From the NCBI GenBank assembly GCA_910587795.1, contig CAJUNH010000003.1, positions 62,001-126,000 of the forward strand: DNA of 64,000 nt. Direction: 5' to 3'. Every line of letters begins with the position of its first letter. The first letter of the stretch is position 1. The translations under genes and the position numbers were made by a program. The notes beneath the pieces were generated by a model, which ran no database searches, was not told the DNA's origin, and saw only the letters and a list, made by a program, of their open reading frames with translations. Shown piece after piece: positions 28,601-36,708 of this stretch. This stretch comes from an uncultured Christensenellaceae bacterium (GTDB lineage: Bacteria > Bacillota > Clostridia > Christensenellales > CAG-314).

Positions 28601-31300
28601 TGCATAAATACGGTCGTTGACATAGCGCATTTGAAGCGTTTGACCGAACGCTTCCGCCATAACCGATATATCGGTATTGAGCAAGTCCGCCGACACGGCA
28701 AATTTAACGTCCTGCACCGTGCCTTCCAAATTTAAAACATAATCTTCTGCATTAGGCTCGGCAACTTTTTCCGCATTTGCAAATATTGCCGCGTGTGCGT
28801 TAATTTGCATACAATCCAACGTCAGTCCGTTAACGCCTACTATCAGGTCGCCTTGTTTGTTTGACGAAAGAGTTAATCCCACGTCGCCCAAACCTATTAC
28901 GCCGGCATTTACCGTAACGTTAAGTTCGCCGTTTGCAAAGTTAAATTCTTTTATTAAACTTGCATAATCGACTTTTGTTAAATCTATATTTTTAATTTTG
29001 TCGATTACATTTAAAACAGCTTCTATTATACCGTCGGCGCACTGATTTACACCCGACAATTCACTTATTGTCTGTTTTAAATCGATATCCGCAAACAAGT
29101 TGTTTCCGTCCGTTTTAAACGCTGTCTTAACTCCGTTAATATCCAAATAAACAACGTTGTTTACAACCGTTACGTCTGCTTTAAGTAACTTTACAGAGCC
29201 TTTATAAGCGTTTGCAAAAATTTTAACGCCGCCTTCTGCGTCCATACGGAACATACCTTCGACGTCATATTTTTCGCCGTTAATTACAAGGTTAAAGTTA
29301 AAGTCTGCGCCGTATCCGTCGGCTTTTGTAAGTAAAGCCAAGGGAGGTACAAACGTATCCAACAGTTCCGTTACGTCCGTATACGCATCCGCATTTACTG
29401 CGGGAATTTCCTCGGCAAAGGGTGCTTTGGAAGCAAGAGTAATATTGTTACCGTTAAAGTTCACTTCGACTCTGTCTATATTCCAACCGTTTTCGGCAGT
29501 TACTAAATATAGCGCCGCGCTTATATCGCCGAAGCCTAAGTCGAAACGTACGCCGTTATCAGTCTTTGTTGCGGTAATATCCGCAAGCAACGCCAAAACC
29601 TGCTCGGCTGATATTTGCGGCATTTCGATTTCAGCGTTTCCGTCAACTATACCCGCATACTTCAACAGAGCCATAACGTAATCTACGTCGCCGATATCCA
29701 ACTTAAGTTTTACCGCGCCGAAAGTAACGTAAACGTTATTATCCGTGTAAACAAGTTCGATATCTCCGCCTGTTGCATACAGCGACATTGTACTAAGATC
29801 GAACATTACGTCTGCCTGCATACCGAACGCATCGATACTACCGTAAATAATGCCGTTCTGCACAAGGTCGAGCAGTCCCAAAATTTCCTCATACCCGTCG
29901 GTATGGTCGGGAGCGGCAAATTCGCTTGCTGGTTTTAAGCTAAGTTTAAATTCGCCGGCTTGCACTGCCGCGCCGCTGAATTTATATCCGCCCTCTACTA
30001 CGTCGGCAAAAATATTTACGTCTATGTAAACGTCGCCTAAATTCAACGGAATATTTACCGTACAAACGTTATCCGTTATGCTGTACTTAATATTTGCAAG
30101 AATCTCGTCGGTATTTATCGCGCCGAGTAAATCTGCCGAGCCTTTGGGCATAAATGCAGAAAATACGTCCGTCATGCCTTGTACCGTCGTACTGCCTTTA
30201 AAGTCCTGATAGGTTACGTACAGTTTTTCGCCGCCGTACTCGATATACAAATCGTTTCCTATCTTTGCGGAAACTTCTATATTAGAAAGATTTTCGATAT
30301 CTATTTTAGCTGAAATTGCACCGTCGGTTATTTTTTGTCCGTTCATTGCCGCATCAAACGATAAATTAAGTTTGCCGCCGCCGATATACGGTCCGAAGAT
30401 ATCCATAAGTACGCTTAACGCGTCGGGTTCGTCTTCCACGGGAGAAGATATGTCCGCATTGAGAAATTGTTCAAAAAATGCTTTTTCAGGCAACTCGTCG
30501 CTTGTAAGATCGCTGAAAGTTTCGGTAACGTCTTCCACGCAGTCAAAGCCCACGCCCATCATAGGCACTTTGTACTTACAGTCGGTACGTAAAGTTTTTA
30601 CCTGCCAGTCGCCGTCCATCGTAACTACAATTTCCGCCTTAACAAATGTTGCAAAACCGTTAAGATTAGAGTTTGTACGCATTTCGTACAACAGACGTGC
30701 GGGCGCTTTTTCGATATCCAACACGTAACGATAGGTGTACAGACCGTTTTCCGCACTTTCCAAATTACCGCTTAAAACGGTTTCCTCGTTGAGAATATAG
30801 CCCGTCAAAGCATTGGAACGATGCCCGAACATAGTAACAAACTGTTCCTCGTTATAACGTACGGCAGTATTTGCCCATTCCACGTTTTCCGCGTCTTTTA
30901 TACTGGTAAACTTGCGGTGAATATAACTGTCGCCGTAAATATACAGCTGATAGGCGTTTTTAACGATGCCTATCGTTTTCATTTCCTTAAAAACGTTGTT
31001 GCCGATAACCACTCGGTTATTAAAAACGTCCTGAGTAATACCCGCGGATACGCTGGTACCCCGCGTAGTCCCCACAAAGCCGCCTTTCCGCTGTAATTCG
31101 CCCTGTGCAATAAACAAATTTTTTATAGCGTCGCCGTCCACAAAAACGCCGTCCTCGGGTCTGTCCCAAACAGCATTGACGGCGTTATCGGGAATTGACG
31201 GCATAACGGTTTCGCCGGATATATCCATCAAAATACCCGCCGTTCCCGCCGATGCCAACACCATCGCTAATATTAAACACATAACCTTTGTTTTTTGCAT
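25646..31300 (-). CDS. Giant secreted protein of about eight repeated beta-rich modules
   Basis: 1884 residues. A signal peptide (MQKTKVMCLILAMVLASAG) is followed by an N-terminal domain to about residue 290. From there a module of roughly 170-240 residues recurs about eight times. Each has a strand pair of type hYxxNxhYhxhG, seen at about residues 350, 518, 711, 893, 1082, 1252, 1465 and 1706, then a helical stretch (for example ADGIIEAVLNVIDKIKNID) and another set of strands ending in G-L-T/N-L. This resembles chained LolA/LppX-type half-barrel domains that bind lipids; that comparison is my inference. No LPXTG, membrane anchor or lipobox is seen, so it is released or held by other proteins. 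Start supported by AAGGT. No named family recognised. Confidence 0.7.
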   Translation of the reverse strand: MQKTKVMCLILAMVLASAGTAGILMDISGETVMPSIPDNAVNAVWDRPEDGVFVDGDAIKNLFIAQGELQRKGGFVGTTRGTSVSAGITQDVFNNRVVIGNNVFKEMKTIGIVKNAYQLYIYGDSYIHRKFTSIKDAENVEWANTAVRYNEEQFVTMFGHRSNALTGYILNEETVLSGNLESAENGLYTYRYVLDIEKAPARLLYEMRTNSNLNGFATFVKAEIVVTMDGDWQVKTLRTDCKYKVPMMGVGFDCVEDVTETFSDLTSDELPEKAFFEQFLNADISSPVEDEPDALSVLMDIFGPYIGGGKLNLSFDAAMNGQKITDGAISAKIDIENLSNIEVSAKIGNDLYIEYGGEKLYVTYQDFKGSTTVQGMTDVFSAFMPKGSADLLGAINTDEILANIKYSITDNVCTVNIPLNLGDVYIDVNIFADVVEGGYKFSGAAVQAGEFKLSLKPASEFAAPDHTDGYEEILGLLDLVQNGIIYGSIDAFGMQADVMFDLSTMSLYATGGDIELVYTDNNVYVTFGAVKLKLDIGDVDYVMALLKYAGIVDGNAEIEMPQISAEQVLALLADITATKTDNGVRFDLGFGDISAALYLVTAENGWNIDRVEVNFNGNNITLASKAPFAEEIPAVNADAYTDVTELLDTFVPPLALLTKADGYGADFNFNLVINGEKYDVEGMFRMDAEGGVKIFANAYKGSVKLLKADVTVVNNVVYLDINGVKTAFKTDGNNLFADIDLKQTISELSGVNQCADGIIEAVLNVIDKIKNIDLTKVDYASLIKEFNFANGELNVTVNAGVIGLGDVGLTLSSNKQGDLIVGVNGLTLDCMQINAHAAIFANAEKVAEPNAEDYVLNLEGTVQDVKFAVSADLLNTDISVMAEAFGQTLQMRYVNDRIYAKIDNLAICTTKDKIGLLINRIMTEMGLSLPNVDMDIFANADLSVKDILSSLKFDLSSAAFSINLVIKDFASIKVNFDNEANLADINVTVSGYSAAVRPSETEIVKLDTNAKYFDLENIVDEVAAEIKSLINADGYRVLLEGTFAFGSNVYGVIADVNYNGGLYVSAQVSYNKLSMLNLELWYVQNTVYARIGDLKFAFNVGSINQNTDGNKLELDSLKGYNDDLDGILSAAENIINKISQGNIDVAELLKGIDYDGNSFDIALDGTQLGLSNDIRIGLQLNNGVALQVNGLTMGGLTAEFKADVSANGKAVTAPNGDFTTNIAVKLDELNTIYASLDLLNGVYNLKLDDLYIQYANNVIKVNKGDMFVSGDLDRIVDMVKKIDDLVNEFSGAADIVDKIDLSLFDNIDLRAITKSIAISVLGDGVHVYCSALGFDIDVAFIGGELSKITVPVSLINKTLEITPCGTQQYVEFTDEYNYIAIDSVLEDYYPVIEKLVHTNSWKFSFDGDTLINLGDVQYMLANGSYFEFYYKNTEGMDTFKLRAKLDVRKLKADNTWQEFMSLDIVYKDGSIYVTDTGRNVDGNRNTIRLTVSVDTIKQCFNLYDDLVDVIPQIGEMVQDFKDAMAEAENNAELSNIANILKHISYQDNVFGLMLDGKVLLSKLGEIFVAIQPYGDGLSLDNLTLFYDNISIQISNMRVEASAVAQDGQYAAVQDILSYDYDAYHIDFNSLYDLLSALVVTARPTTEDGSRSFDISGNIEVNLLGVKLNIGVQFYVDIDADGETAIALKLIRNKLSALDIKNIALADYGGNSYLYFNSRTGLITIYRDSYQKFKTGVFTSVIELDTVHNGAPSFIAENITTEDFAKDTMTMVNYILEMVNFKSWINDEIRGAITKERNNDYGIEDILKDYFYAEQTFNLKADLAPIDSALGAVELNVLHNANDYSLTNLKGSIKLISICTANVDLAVNAPVYGVATQYEAQHAIW

Positions 31301-31603
31301 ACAATTACCTTATCGGGATGTTAATTTGACAAAAATGTACGGTACTCCCGATTTTCAGGCAAATTTTACTACGCAAAAGTAAACTTAACATAAACTTTCT
31401 ATGTGTTTTCTTGCAAAAAACGATTTTTTTTATAATTATTTATATTTATTAATATATATATGCACATATGAGCAGGAACTCACTTTATAATAAACGACAC
31501 AAAAATACTGTAAATTTAACTTTACAAAACAAAAAACCGATTGCGTTATTGATTTTTGCAATCGGTTTTTAAATTATGATTTAAGTTTTAGCTTTGTAAG
31601 CTG
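31301..31603. other. Intergenic region upstream of giant secreted protein
   Basis: About 300 AT-rich bases holding the leader/promoter of the giant gene (not resolved) and the terminator of the lipoprotein gene (31531-31570). No gene seen. Confidence 0.5.
31531..31570 (-). terminator. Terminator of endonuclease-lipoprotein operon
   Basis: Arms AAAAACCGATTGC (31532-31544) and GCAATCGGTTTTT (31558-31570), with a T run on the minus strand, 33 bases after the lipoprotein stop. Confidence 0.85.
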
Positions 31604-32218
31604 TTACGCAAACAGATACGACATCGAAACCTCGGCTCCGTCGGCAGTTTTGTAACTGATTTTAATACTTCCCAACATTGACGCATTATACAAAACCTGC
31701 ACTTTCATATCGGCAGCGTCAAAGTTTTCCTGCCCCATAAATCCGTCGGGGTTTACTACGTCTGCCGAAAACGAAGATTTTGTAAACTTCGCATTATTAA
31801 AGTACGAAGCAATAAACGTTATACGGGGTTCCACCGTATCGAGTATAATATTTTCATTAACGGCTTCTCCGTCTACGTGTGTTACGGTTTTTCCGTCAAA
31901 CACCGCACTGCCGCTTACACGTGTAATAAAACCGTTTGGAGAGCCGACTGCGCTGCCGTTTACGTCGAAGTTATTAAGTCTGTCCGCATAATACTCGATA
32001 TTTGTTTTATCGCCATCTTTTACAAAAGTATACAAAGCGTTTAATTCCAGTCCGTCTTTACCGGTCTTAACCGAAAAGCTTACGGAATCGTACTGTTTAC
32101 GCAATAGAGTATTTATTGTACGCAAACTATCGGTCATCGCATCGGTACATGCAGATATGCACACGGTAACAAGCAATATAATCAAAACAAAACATACAAT
32201 CGTTATTTTTTTCTTCAT
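31604..32218 (-). CDS. Lipoprotein of unknown function, possible single LolA/LppX-like module
   Basis: 204 residues from the ATG at 32218 with GGAGG upstream. The signal peptide ends in lipobox ISAC with Cys near residue 24. The mature part has a short helix (TDSLRTINTLLRKQYDSVSF) followed by alternating strands and ends in MKVQVLYNASMLGSIKISYK plus a final strand. This pattern looks like one copy of the strand-rich module in the neighbouring giant protein, but identity is low and I cannot confirm homology by eye. It is 13 bases downstream of the endonuclease gene and ends at a strong terminator, so the two form an operon. Confidence 0.6.
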   Translation of the reverse strand: MKKKITIVCFVLIILLVTVCISACTDAMTDSLRTINTLLRKQYDSVSFSVKTGKDGLELNALYTFVKDGDKTNIEYYADRLNNFDVNGSAVGSPNGFITRVSGSAVFDGKTVTHVDGEAVNENIILDTVEPRITFIASYFNNAKFTKSSFSADVVNPDGFMGQENFDAADMKVQVLYNASMLGSIKISYKTADGAEVSMSYLFA

Positions 32219-32231
32219 TACGCCGTCCTCC

Positions 32232-33752
32232 TTAACGGAATTTACGTTGCAGTACCGCAACCAACGCTACCGCAGCCAAACTAACCGCCGACAGCATATA
32301 CGCGCCCGATTTTGTTGCGCTGTCCATAGTATTGTTAAACGAGTCCGTCTGTGCGTTGTAATCGGCAATAGCATTCAATAAAACCTGATACTGCGTTTTA
32401 ACGGAATCTGCGTTTTTATCCGCAGCCGACAGCTTATTATATTCCGTAACGGCGTTTTTAATTGCGTTAAATTTTGATTCCATACCCTGCGCCGAATTTA
32501 TTGCAGATACGGCAGATATAAACTGCTGAACGTCTCCGCCAACTACGGGGGGATCGGGATTTACGGGAGGATCCGGATCTATAGGCGGATCGGGATTTAC
32601 AGGAGGATTAGGGTTTGTGGATTTTGAAGTAACGGTAATCTGTACGGTTGCCGTAATAGACGGGTTTTCAACGCTGGTAGCCGTAATTACCGCACTGCCT
32701 TCGCCGACAGCCGTAACAATGCCGTTGTTTATGGTTGCAACTTCCGTATTAGAACTTGCCCACGTAACGCTTGCGTTAGCGTTAGAGGGAATTGCTCTTA
32801 CGGTTAACGTTTGTTTTGCGCCTGTTTCCAAGCTTAACGAATTAGGCGTTACGGATAGACCCGTAAGCTCTTCTTTTTCCACGGTGCCGCCGCCCCAGAT
32901 AGCATCGGCGTAACTTTCGTTATCGATAAACGGGTTTCTGTTGCCCTGAATTTCGTACACGGCTTCGTTTCTGTTGCGTTCGATATCGTCTACGGGATCC
33001 ATTTTGTTCCATCTAAGCAGCAAATCCCACGCTCTATCAGTACCGCCCGCCGAAATAATATTGGTAATAGGCAAGTTGCCCGACGTGTACGCGCTTTCCA
33101 CCGTACCGTTTACCGCAGAGGCTTTGTTGTAGTGGGTGTAAACGTACATTATAATGCGTGCAACGTCGCCTTTGACGTTATCCAACGGCTCAAATACCGA
33201 ACCGTCGGCATATCCGCCCAAAGCTTTTACACTGCCGCTGGTATACTGAGGACTTCCGTTGCTGACTTCGCCGTACAGCTTATTTCCGCGGCGGCTGTTT
33301 AAGTCCGTTTCCGCAGGTCTTATATGGTGCAAATCCGATCCTCCGCCGCGAGCGCTGCTGCCGACGGTTTTCCATAATCCGTTAGAAAGACTCTTCGGCC
33401 AAACGTGCTCTCTGTTCCATCCGCCGGAGTTTGCCCATTGCGAATAGGAAATGTCTATATGAGTGTAAAATTCGAGTACGGTGTTGTTTCCCTGTCCGGG
33501 ATCCGTAATAGACCCTTTATAATGACAATCGTCATAAGTAGAGTAATATTTGTGGGTACTGACCGTTAAATCGTGCAGTTGCCCGAGCAAAGCGTTGCCG
33601 TTTAATGCGGTAACGGAGGAATAATAATCGTTTTGATATTCTGCCGCCTCAGCCTGATACTGAACAAGCGTAAACGGAATTGTTAAACCTACCGCAAAAG
33701 CGATAAGCACAAGCAAGGTTAAAGGCAATGTAATAAATCCTGTTTTTTTCAT
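32232..33752 (-). CDS. Secreted, membrane-anchored endonuclease I with Big2 domain
   Basis: 506 residues. After a signal/anchor segment (residues 8-30) comes an Endonuclease_1 (EndA/NucM) domain, about residues 40-285. It has NREHVWPKS, DLHHIRPAETDLNSRRGN with the His-metal centre, and QGNRNPFIDNESYAD. A Big2 Ig-like domain follows (about 295-375), then a Pro-Asp-Asn repeat spacer (NPDPPIDPDPPVNPDPP) and a helical region. A C-terminal membrane segment AYMLSAVSLAAVALVAVLQ with an RKFR tail ends the protein; there is no LPXTG. The family cleaves DNA or RNA without sequence preference, so it may scavenge nucleotides or degrade extracellular DNA at the cell surface. Start has AGAGGTG. Confidence 0.88.
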   Translation of the reverse strand: MKKTGFITLPLTLLVLIAFAVGLTIPFTLVQYQAEAAEYQNDYYSSVTALNGNALLGQLHDLTVSTHKYYSTYDDCHYKGSITDPGQGNNTVLEFYTHIDISYSQWANSGGWNREHVWPKSLSNGLWKTVGSSARGGGSDLHHIRPAETDLNSRRGNKLYGEVSNGSPQYTSGSVKALGGYADGSVFEPLDNVKGDVARIIMYVYTHYNKASAVNGTVESAYTSGNLPITNIISAGGTDRAWDLLLRWNKMDPVDDIERNRNEAVYEIQGNRNPFIDNESYADAIWGGGTVEKEELTGLSVTPNSLSLETGAKQTLTVRAIPSNANASVTWASSNTEVATINNGIVTAVGEGSAVITATSVENPSITATVQITVTSKSTNPNPPVNPDPPIDPDPPVNPDPPVVGGDVQQFISAVSAINSAQGMESKFNAIKNAVTEYNKLSAADKNADSVKTQYQVLLNAIADYNAQTDSFNNTMDSATKSGAYMLSAVSLAAVALVAVLQRKFR

Positions 33753-33772
33753 CGAAACACCTCTAATTAAAG

Positions 33773-33801
33773 ATTATACTCTCTTTTTTATATAAACTCA
33801 A
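33773..33801 (-). promoter_or_regulatory. Promoter of secreted endonuclease operon
   Basis: Minus strand TTGAGT (33801-33796), 17-base spacer, TATAAT (33778-33773). The spacer shares TATATAAAAAAGA with the CvpA-like promoter at 9181-9209. Confidence 0.65.
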
Positions 33802-33856
33802 TAGTTTTCCAAAAAATCTTTAATAAGTTTTTACAAAAAATAAAATACCTGACGAT

Positions 33857-33896
33857 AAAAAAATCTCTCGCAGACCGACCGTCTTAGAGAGATTTT
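33857..33896 (-). terminator. Terminator after histidine kinase gene
   Basis: Arms AAAATCTCTC (33860-33869) and GAGAGATTTT (33887-33896) with an inner GAC/GTC pair, followed by a T run on the minus strand. Confidence 0.75.
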
Positions 33897-34069
33897 CTTA
33901 ATCTATTAAATTAAAAGAGCAGGTAATTTCGCATATTTATAACGACGGGAAAAAGTCTATCGTTTATTTCAATAAGATTTTACGGCAGCAAAGCGCGTAA
34001 TATAATCAAGACTTTTTATACTCAAAAGCCAAAAGTAACATTTCTTACAAATATCCGCTTTAATTAAAC

Positions 34070-35299
34070 CTACTGGTTGTTTTCCTTTTTTACTTTGTAT
34101 AACGGAATTTCCGCCGTAAAAGTAATTTTGCCGCCGCCGTACGCAACGTTTAAATCTCCGCCGTGATTTTGACATATTGTTTTAGCTATGGACAATCCAA
34201 GTCCGTTGCCGCCTTTATCGGTATTCCGCGATTTATCCACCGTATAAAAACGGTCGAACAAGTGCGACAAATTTTCCGCGCTGAGTTCTTCGCTGTCGTT
34301 AGAAACGGCAAGCACGGCTTTTTTGCCCGTAGAGTTAAGCGACATAAAAATGTTTCCTCTGCCGACAGAATATTTATTGGCGTTATCCAGCAATATCGCT
34401 ATAAGCTGTTTAATCTGCCCTACGTTGCCCGACACGCTGACGTTTGCGCTTATTTCGCTGCGGAAATCCTTATTGTTTTCGTAAAAAACAGCGTCGTAAC
34501 TTAGCGCAGCCGTTTCTACGCAATCGGATAAATCCACAGCGTCGAACTGCGCCTGGTGCCCGTCGTCGTGCTTTGCCAAAAACAGCAAGTCCGCAATTAA
34601 GCTTGCCATACGCTTACTTTCTTCGCGGGTGTTTTCAATCCACTTCATTTGGCTTTCCACCGTTTCGTCCTTGTGCGAGGCAATAATTTCCGTATTAGCC
34701 ATAATTACGGATAACGGCGTTTTTAACTCGTGCGAAGCGTCGGCTACAAACTGCCGCTGCTTGCTCCAACTTTCTTCCACCGGTTTTAACGCAATGCTTG
34801 CAAGCATAAGGCTGATAATCCAAAAGCTTGCAACGCCCACAAGCAGCGCGCCGCTGCCGGTAATAATATACGGCGCTATACCGCTGCTCCGCAGATAACT
34901 TTCGCTGATAACTATTTTAACAATATTACCGCTTGTCAGTCTATCGTACTTAATTCGCCACAGCGACAGCCAACCTCTGTCCATACGGGCGTTTAAGGCA
35001 GTATTGATATATTCGTCAAATAGTTCCGTCTCTATATGTACGTCGTTTCCTATACCTATATATATAATTTGATCCGCCTGCCTGTCGTATACTATCAGCA
35101 TTATATCGCCGAACATCTTATATTCGGCAAAATCTTCGTTTACGAAGTCAAAATCGAACGCCGCAACCACACGGTTGTGACGTTCGTTATCGATACGGTT
35201 AAAACCTATTGCAAACAAAAACATTACCGCTACAAAAAAAACTATACACACGGATATTACGTTAATAGCTATTATTTTTTTTCGTAGTTTACTTATCAC
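34070..35299 (-). CDS. Sensor histidine kinase
   Basis: 409 residues. Membrane segments at about 11-32 and 146-170 flank an extracytoplasmic sensor of about 110 residues with no recognised fold. The dimerisation/phosphoacceptor segment FVADASHELKTPLS places the phospho-His at residue 190. The ATPase domain has LLDNANKYS (N box) and GNGLGLSIAKTI (G2 box). Its start overlaps the response regulator stop by four bases (ATGA), so the pair is translationally coupled. The stimulus is unknown; neighbours are metabolic genes and the surface endonuclease. Confidence 0.93.
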   Translation of the reverse strand: MISKLRKKIIAINVISVCIVFFVAVMFLFAIGFNRIDNERHNRVVAAFDFDFVNEDFAEYKMFGDIMLIVYDRQADQIIYIGIGNDVHIETELFDEYINTALNARMDRGWLSLWRIKYDRLTSGNIVKIVISESYLRSSGIAPYIITGSGALLVGVASFWIISLMLASIALKPVEESWSKQRQFVADASHELKTPLSVIMANTEIIASHKDETVESQMKWIENTREESKRMASLIADLLFLAKHDDGHQAQFDAVDLSDCVETAALSYDAVFYENNKDFRSEISANVSVSGNVGQIKQLIAILLDNANKYSVGRGNIFMSLNSTGKKAVLAVSNDSEELSAENLSHLFDRFYTVDKSRNTDKGGNGLGLSIAKTICQNHGGDLNVAYGGGKITFTAEIPLYKVKKENNQ

Positions 35300-35970
35300 T
35301 CGGTTTTCTCCAAATAATACCCTAACATGCGTTTTGTCATAATTGTAACTTTGCTGCCTACGTAAAACAGTTTTTTACGCAAAAAAGACATATACGCCTC
35401 GACGTTGTTTTCCGTAATGTCGCTGTCCAAACCCCAGATTTTTGAAATTATCGTATCCTTAGAAATAACCTGCGTAGGGTTAGTAAGCATAAAACGTAAA
35501 ATCTCGTATTCCTTAGCGCCTAACGACACCGTTTTCTGTCCGCAGCCGAGCGTGTAATTCGACGTATTTAATTTGATGTCTTCAAAAGTTATTTCGTCAA
35601 AAACCAATTCCGACTGACGGCGGGTAAGCGCGCGGATACGGGCAAGCAATTCTTCGGAAGCAAAAGGTTTTGTCAAATAGTCGTCCGCGCCGCAGTCCAG
35701 CCCTTTTACTCTGCTGGACACTTCGTCTTTTGCGGTAAGCATAAGTATAGGTACGCCGCATTTGTTTTTTCGCAGTTTGCTTGCAACTTCAAATCCGTCC
35801 ATATTCGGCATCATTACGTCCAGCAGTATAACGTCGTAATCGCCTTTTTTGGCGCAATAATACCCGTCCTCGCCATCGTATACAACGTCCACAACAAATT
35901 TATTACGTCTAAGCAGCTCGCCCACGGCGTCCGCCAATTTAACTTCATCGTCAACTACAAGTACTTTCAT
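35296..35970 (-). CDS. OmpR/PhoB-family response regulator
   Basis: 224 residues. The receiver domain has the acidic pair VVDDE at 5-9, phospho-acceptor Asp51 in ILLDVMMPNMDG, and the conserved Lys in LMLTAKDE. A C-terminal winged helix (VSLGAKEYEILRFMLTNPTQVISKD) binds DNA. Partner of the kinase that overlaps its stop. The gene begins 93 bases after the HAD phosphatase stop. Confidence 0.94.
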   Translation of the reverse strand: MKVLVVDDEVKLADAVGELLRRNKFVVDVVYDGEDGYYCAKKGDYDVILLDVMMPNMDGFEVASKLRKNKCGVPILMLTAKDEVSSRVKGLDCGADDYLTKPFASEELLARIRALTRRQSELVFDEITFEDIKLNTSNYTLGCGQKTVSLGAKEYEILRFMLTNPTQVISKDTIISKIWGLDSDITENNVEAYMSFLRKKLFYVGSKVTIMTKRMLGYYLEKTE

Positions 35971-36063
35971 TACGTCACCTCTACAATTATTTACGATAGC
36001 CGCAGCCGCAGCGTCCCAGATATTTTAATCCATTTTTCTTAAACGACACTGAACGTATTTAAC

Positions 36064-36708
36064 TTACAAACCGAGCGCCGTTTTGACAACTTCTTCCGGC
36101 GCGGAAACAAGGTGTTTTGCACCGCAGTCTTGCAAAAATTTTCCGTCGCGGAAACCCCAAGTTACGGATATACATTCCGCGCCCAAATTGTGTGCAGTAG
36201 CAATATCGACGTCGCTGTCTCCGCAATATACCACGTTGGAAATTTCCGCGGACAAACTCTCCGCTAAACGTAGTATTTTTTCGGGATTAGGTTTTGTTAT
36301 TCCGTCGTCCGTCGTTCCGCACACATAATCGATTAAACCGTCAAAAAAAGCACTGCAAAGCGTTTGCGCGGCGTTTTGGTCTTTGTTCGTATGTACGGCA
36401 ATAACGTAACCCAGCCGTTTTAAACTGCGCAGCATATCTTCAATGCCTGCATACGGAAAAGTATTGTCGCCGTTATGTTCTGCATAATACTTTCTTTGCA
36501 AACTTATCGCTTTATCTTTTAAGCGGATATCAGCCTCTGTTACAGCCCTTTCCATTAGTTTGGCCACTCCGTTGCCTACCATTAAACGGACCTGTTCGGC
36601 TGTATAGCGGTTAAGCCCCAATTCGTCCATTGCAAAATTTACGCTGTCGGTTAAATCCTGCAAGGTATTAAGTAATGTTCCGTCAAGGTCGAAAACTATC
36701 AGTTTCAA
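36064..36708 (-). CDS. HAD hydrolase, phosphoglycolate phosphatase-like
   Basis: 214 residues. Motif I FDLDGTLLNT with both catalytic Asp at the N-terminus, motif II VHTNK, the Lys in ITKPNPEKI, and motif IV YCGDSDVDIATA are all present, with a helical cap domain between. Closest in style to Gph/PGPase and pyrophosphatase PpaX-like HAD proteins. The start overlaps the serine dehydratase stop by four bases. Probably a housecleaning phosphatase; the substrate is not decided by sequence. Confidence 0.85.
   Translation of the reverse strand: MKLIVFDLDGTLLNTLQDLTDSVNFAMDELGLNRYTAEQVRLMVGNGVAKLMERAVTEADIRLKDKAISLQRKYYAEHNGDNTFPYAGIEDMLRSLKRLGYVIAVHTNKDQNAAQTLCSAFFDGLIDYVCGTTDDGITKPNPEKILRLAESLSAEISNVVYCGDSDVDIATAHNLGAECISVTWGFRDGKFLQDCGAKHLVSAPEEVVKTALGL

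Larger units (their letters stand above)
33753..34069. other. Intergenic region between endonuclease and histidine kinase genes
   Basis: About 320 bases holding the endonuclease promoter (33773-33801) and the terminator of the two-component operon (33857-33896). A 68-codon minus frame over 33969-34175 is the read-through shadow of the kinase end; no gene called. Confidence 0.6.
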
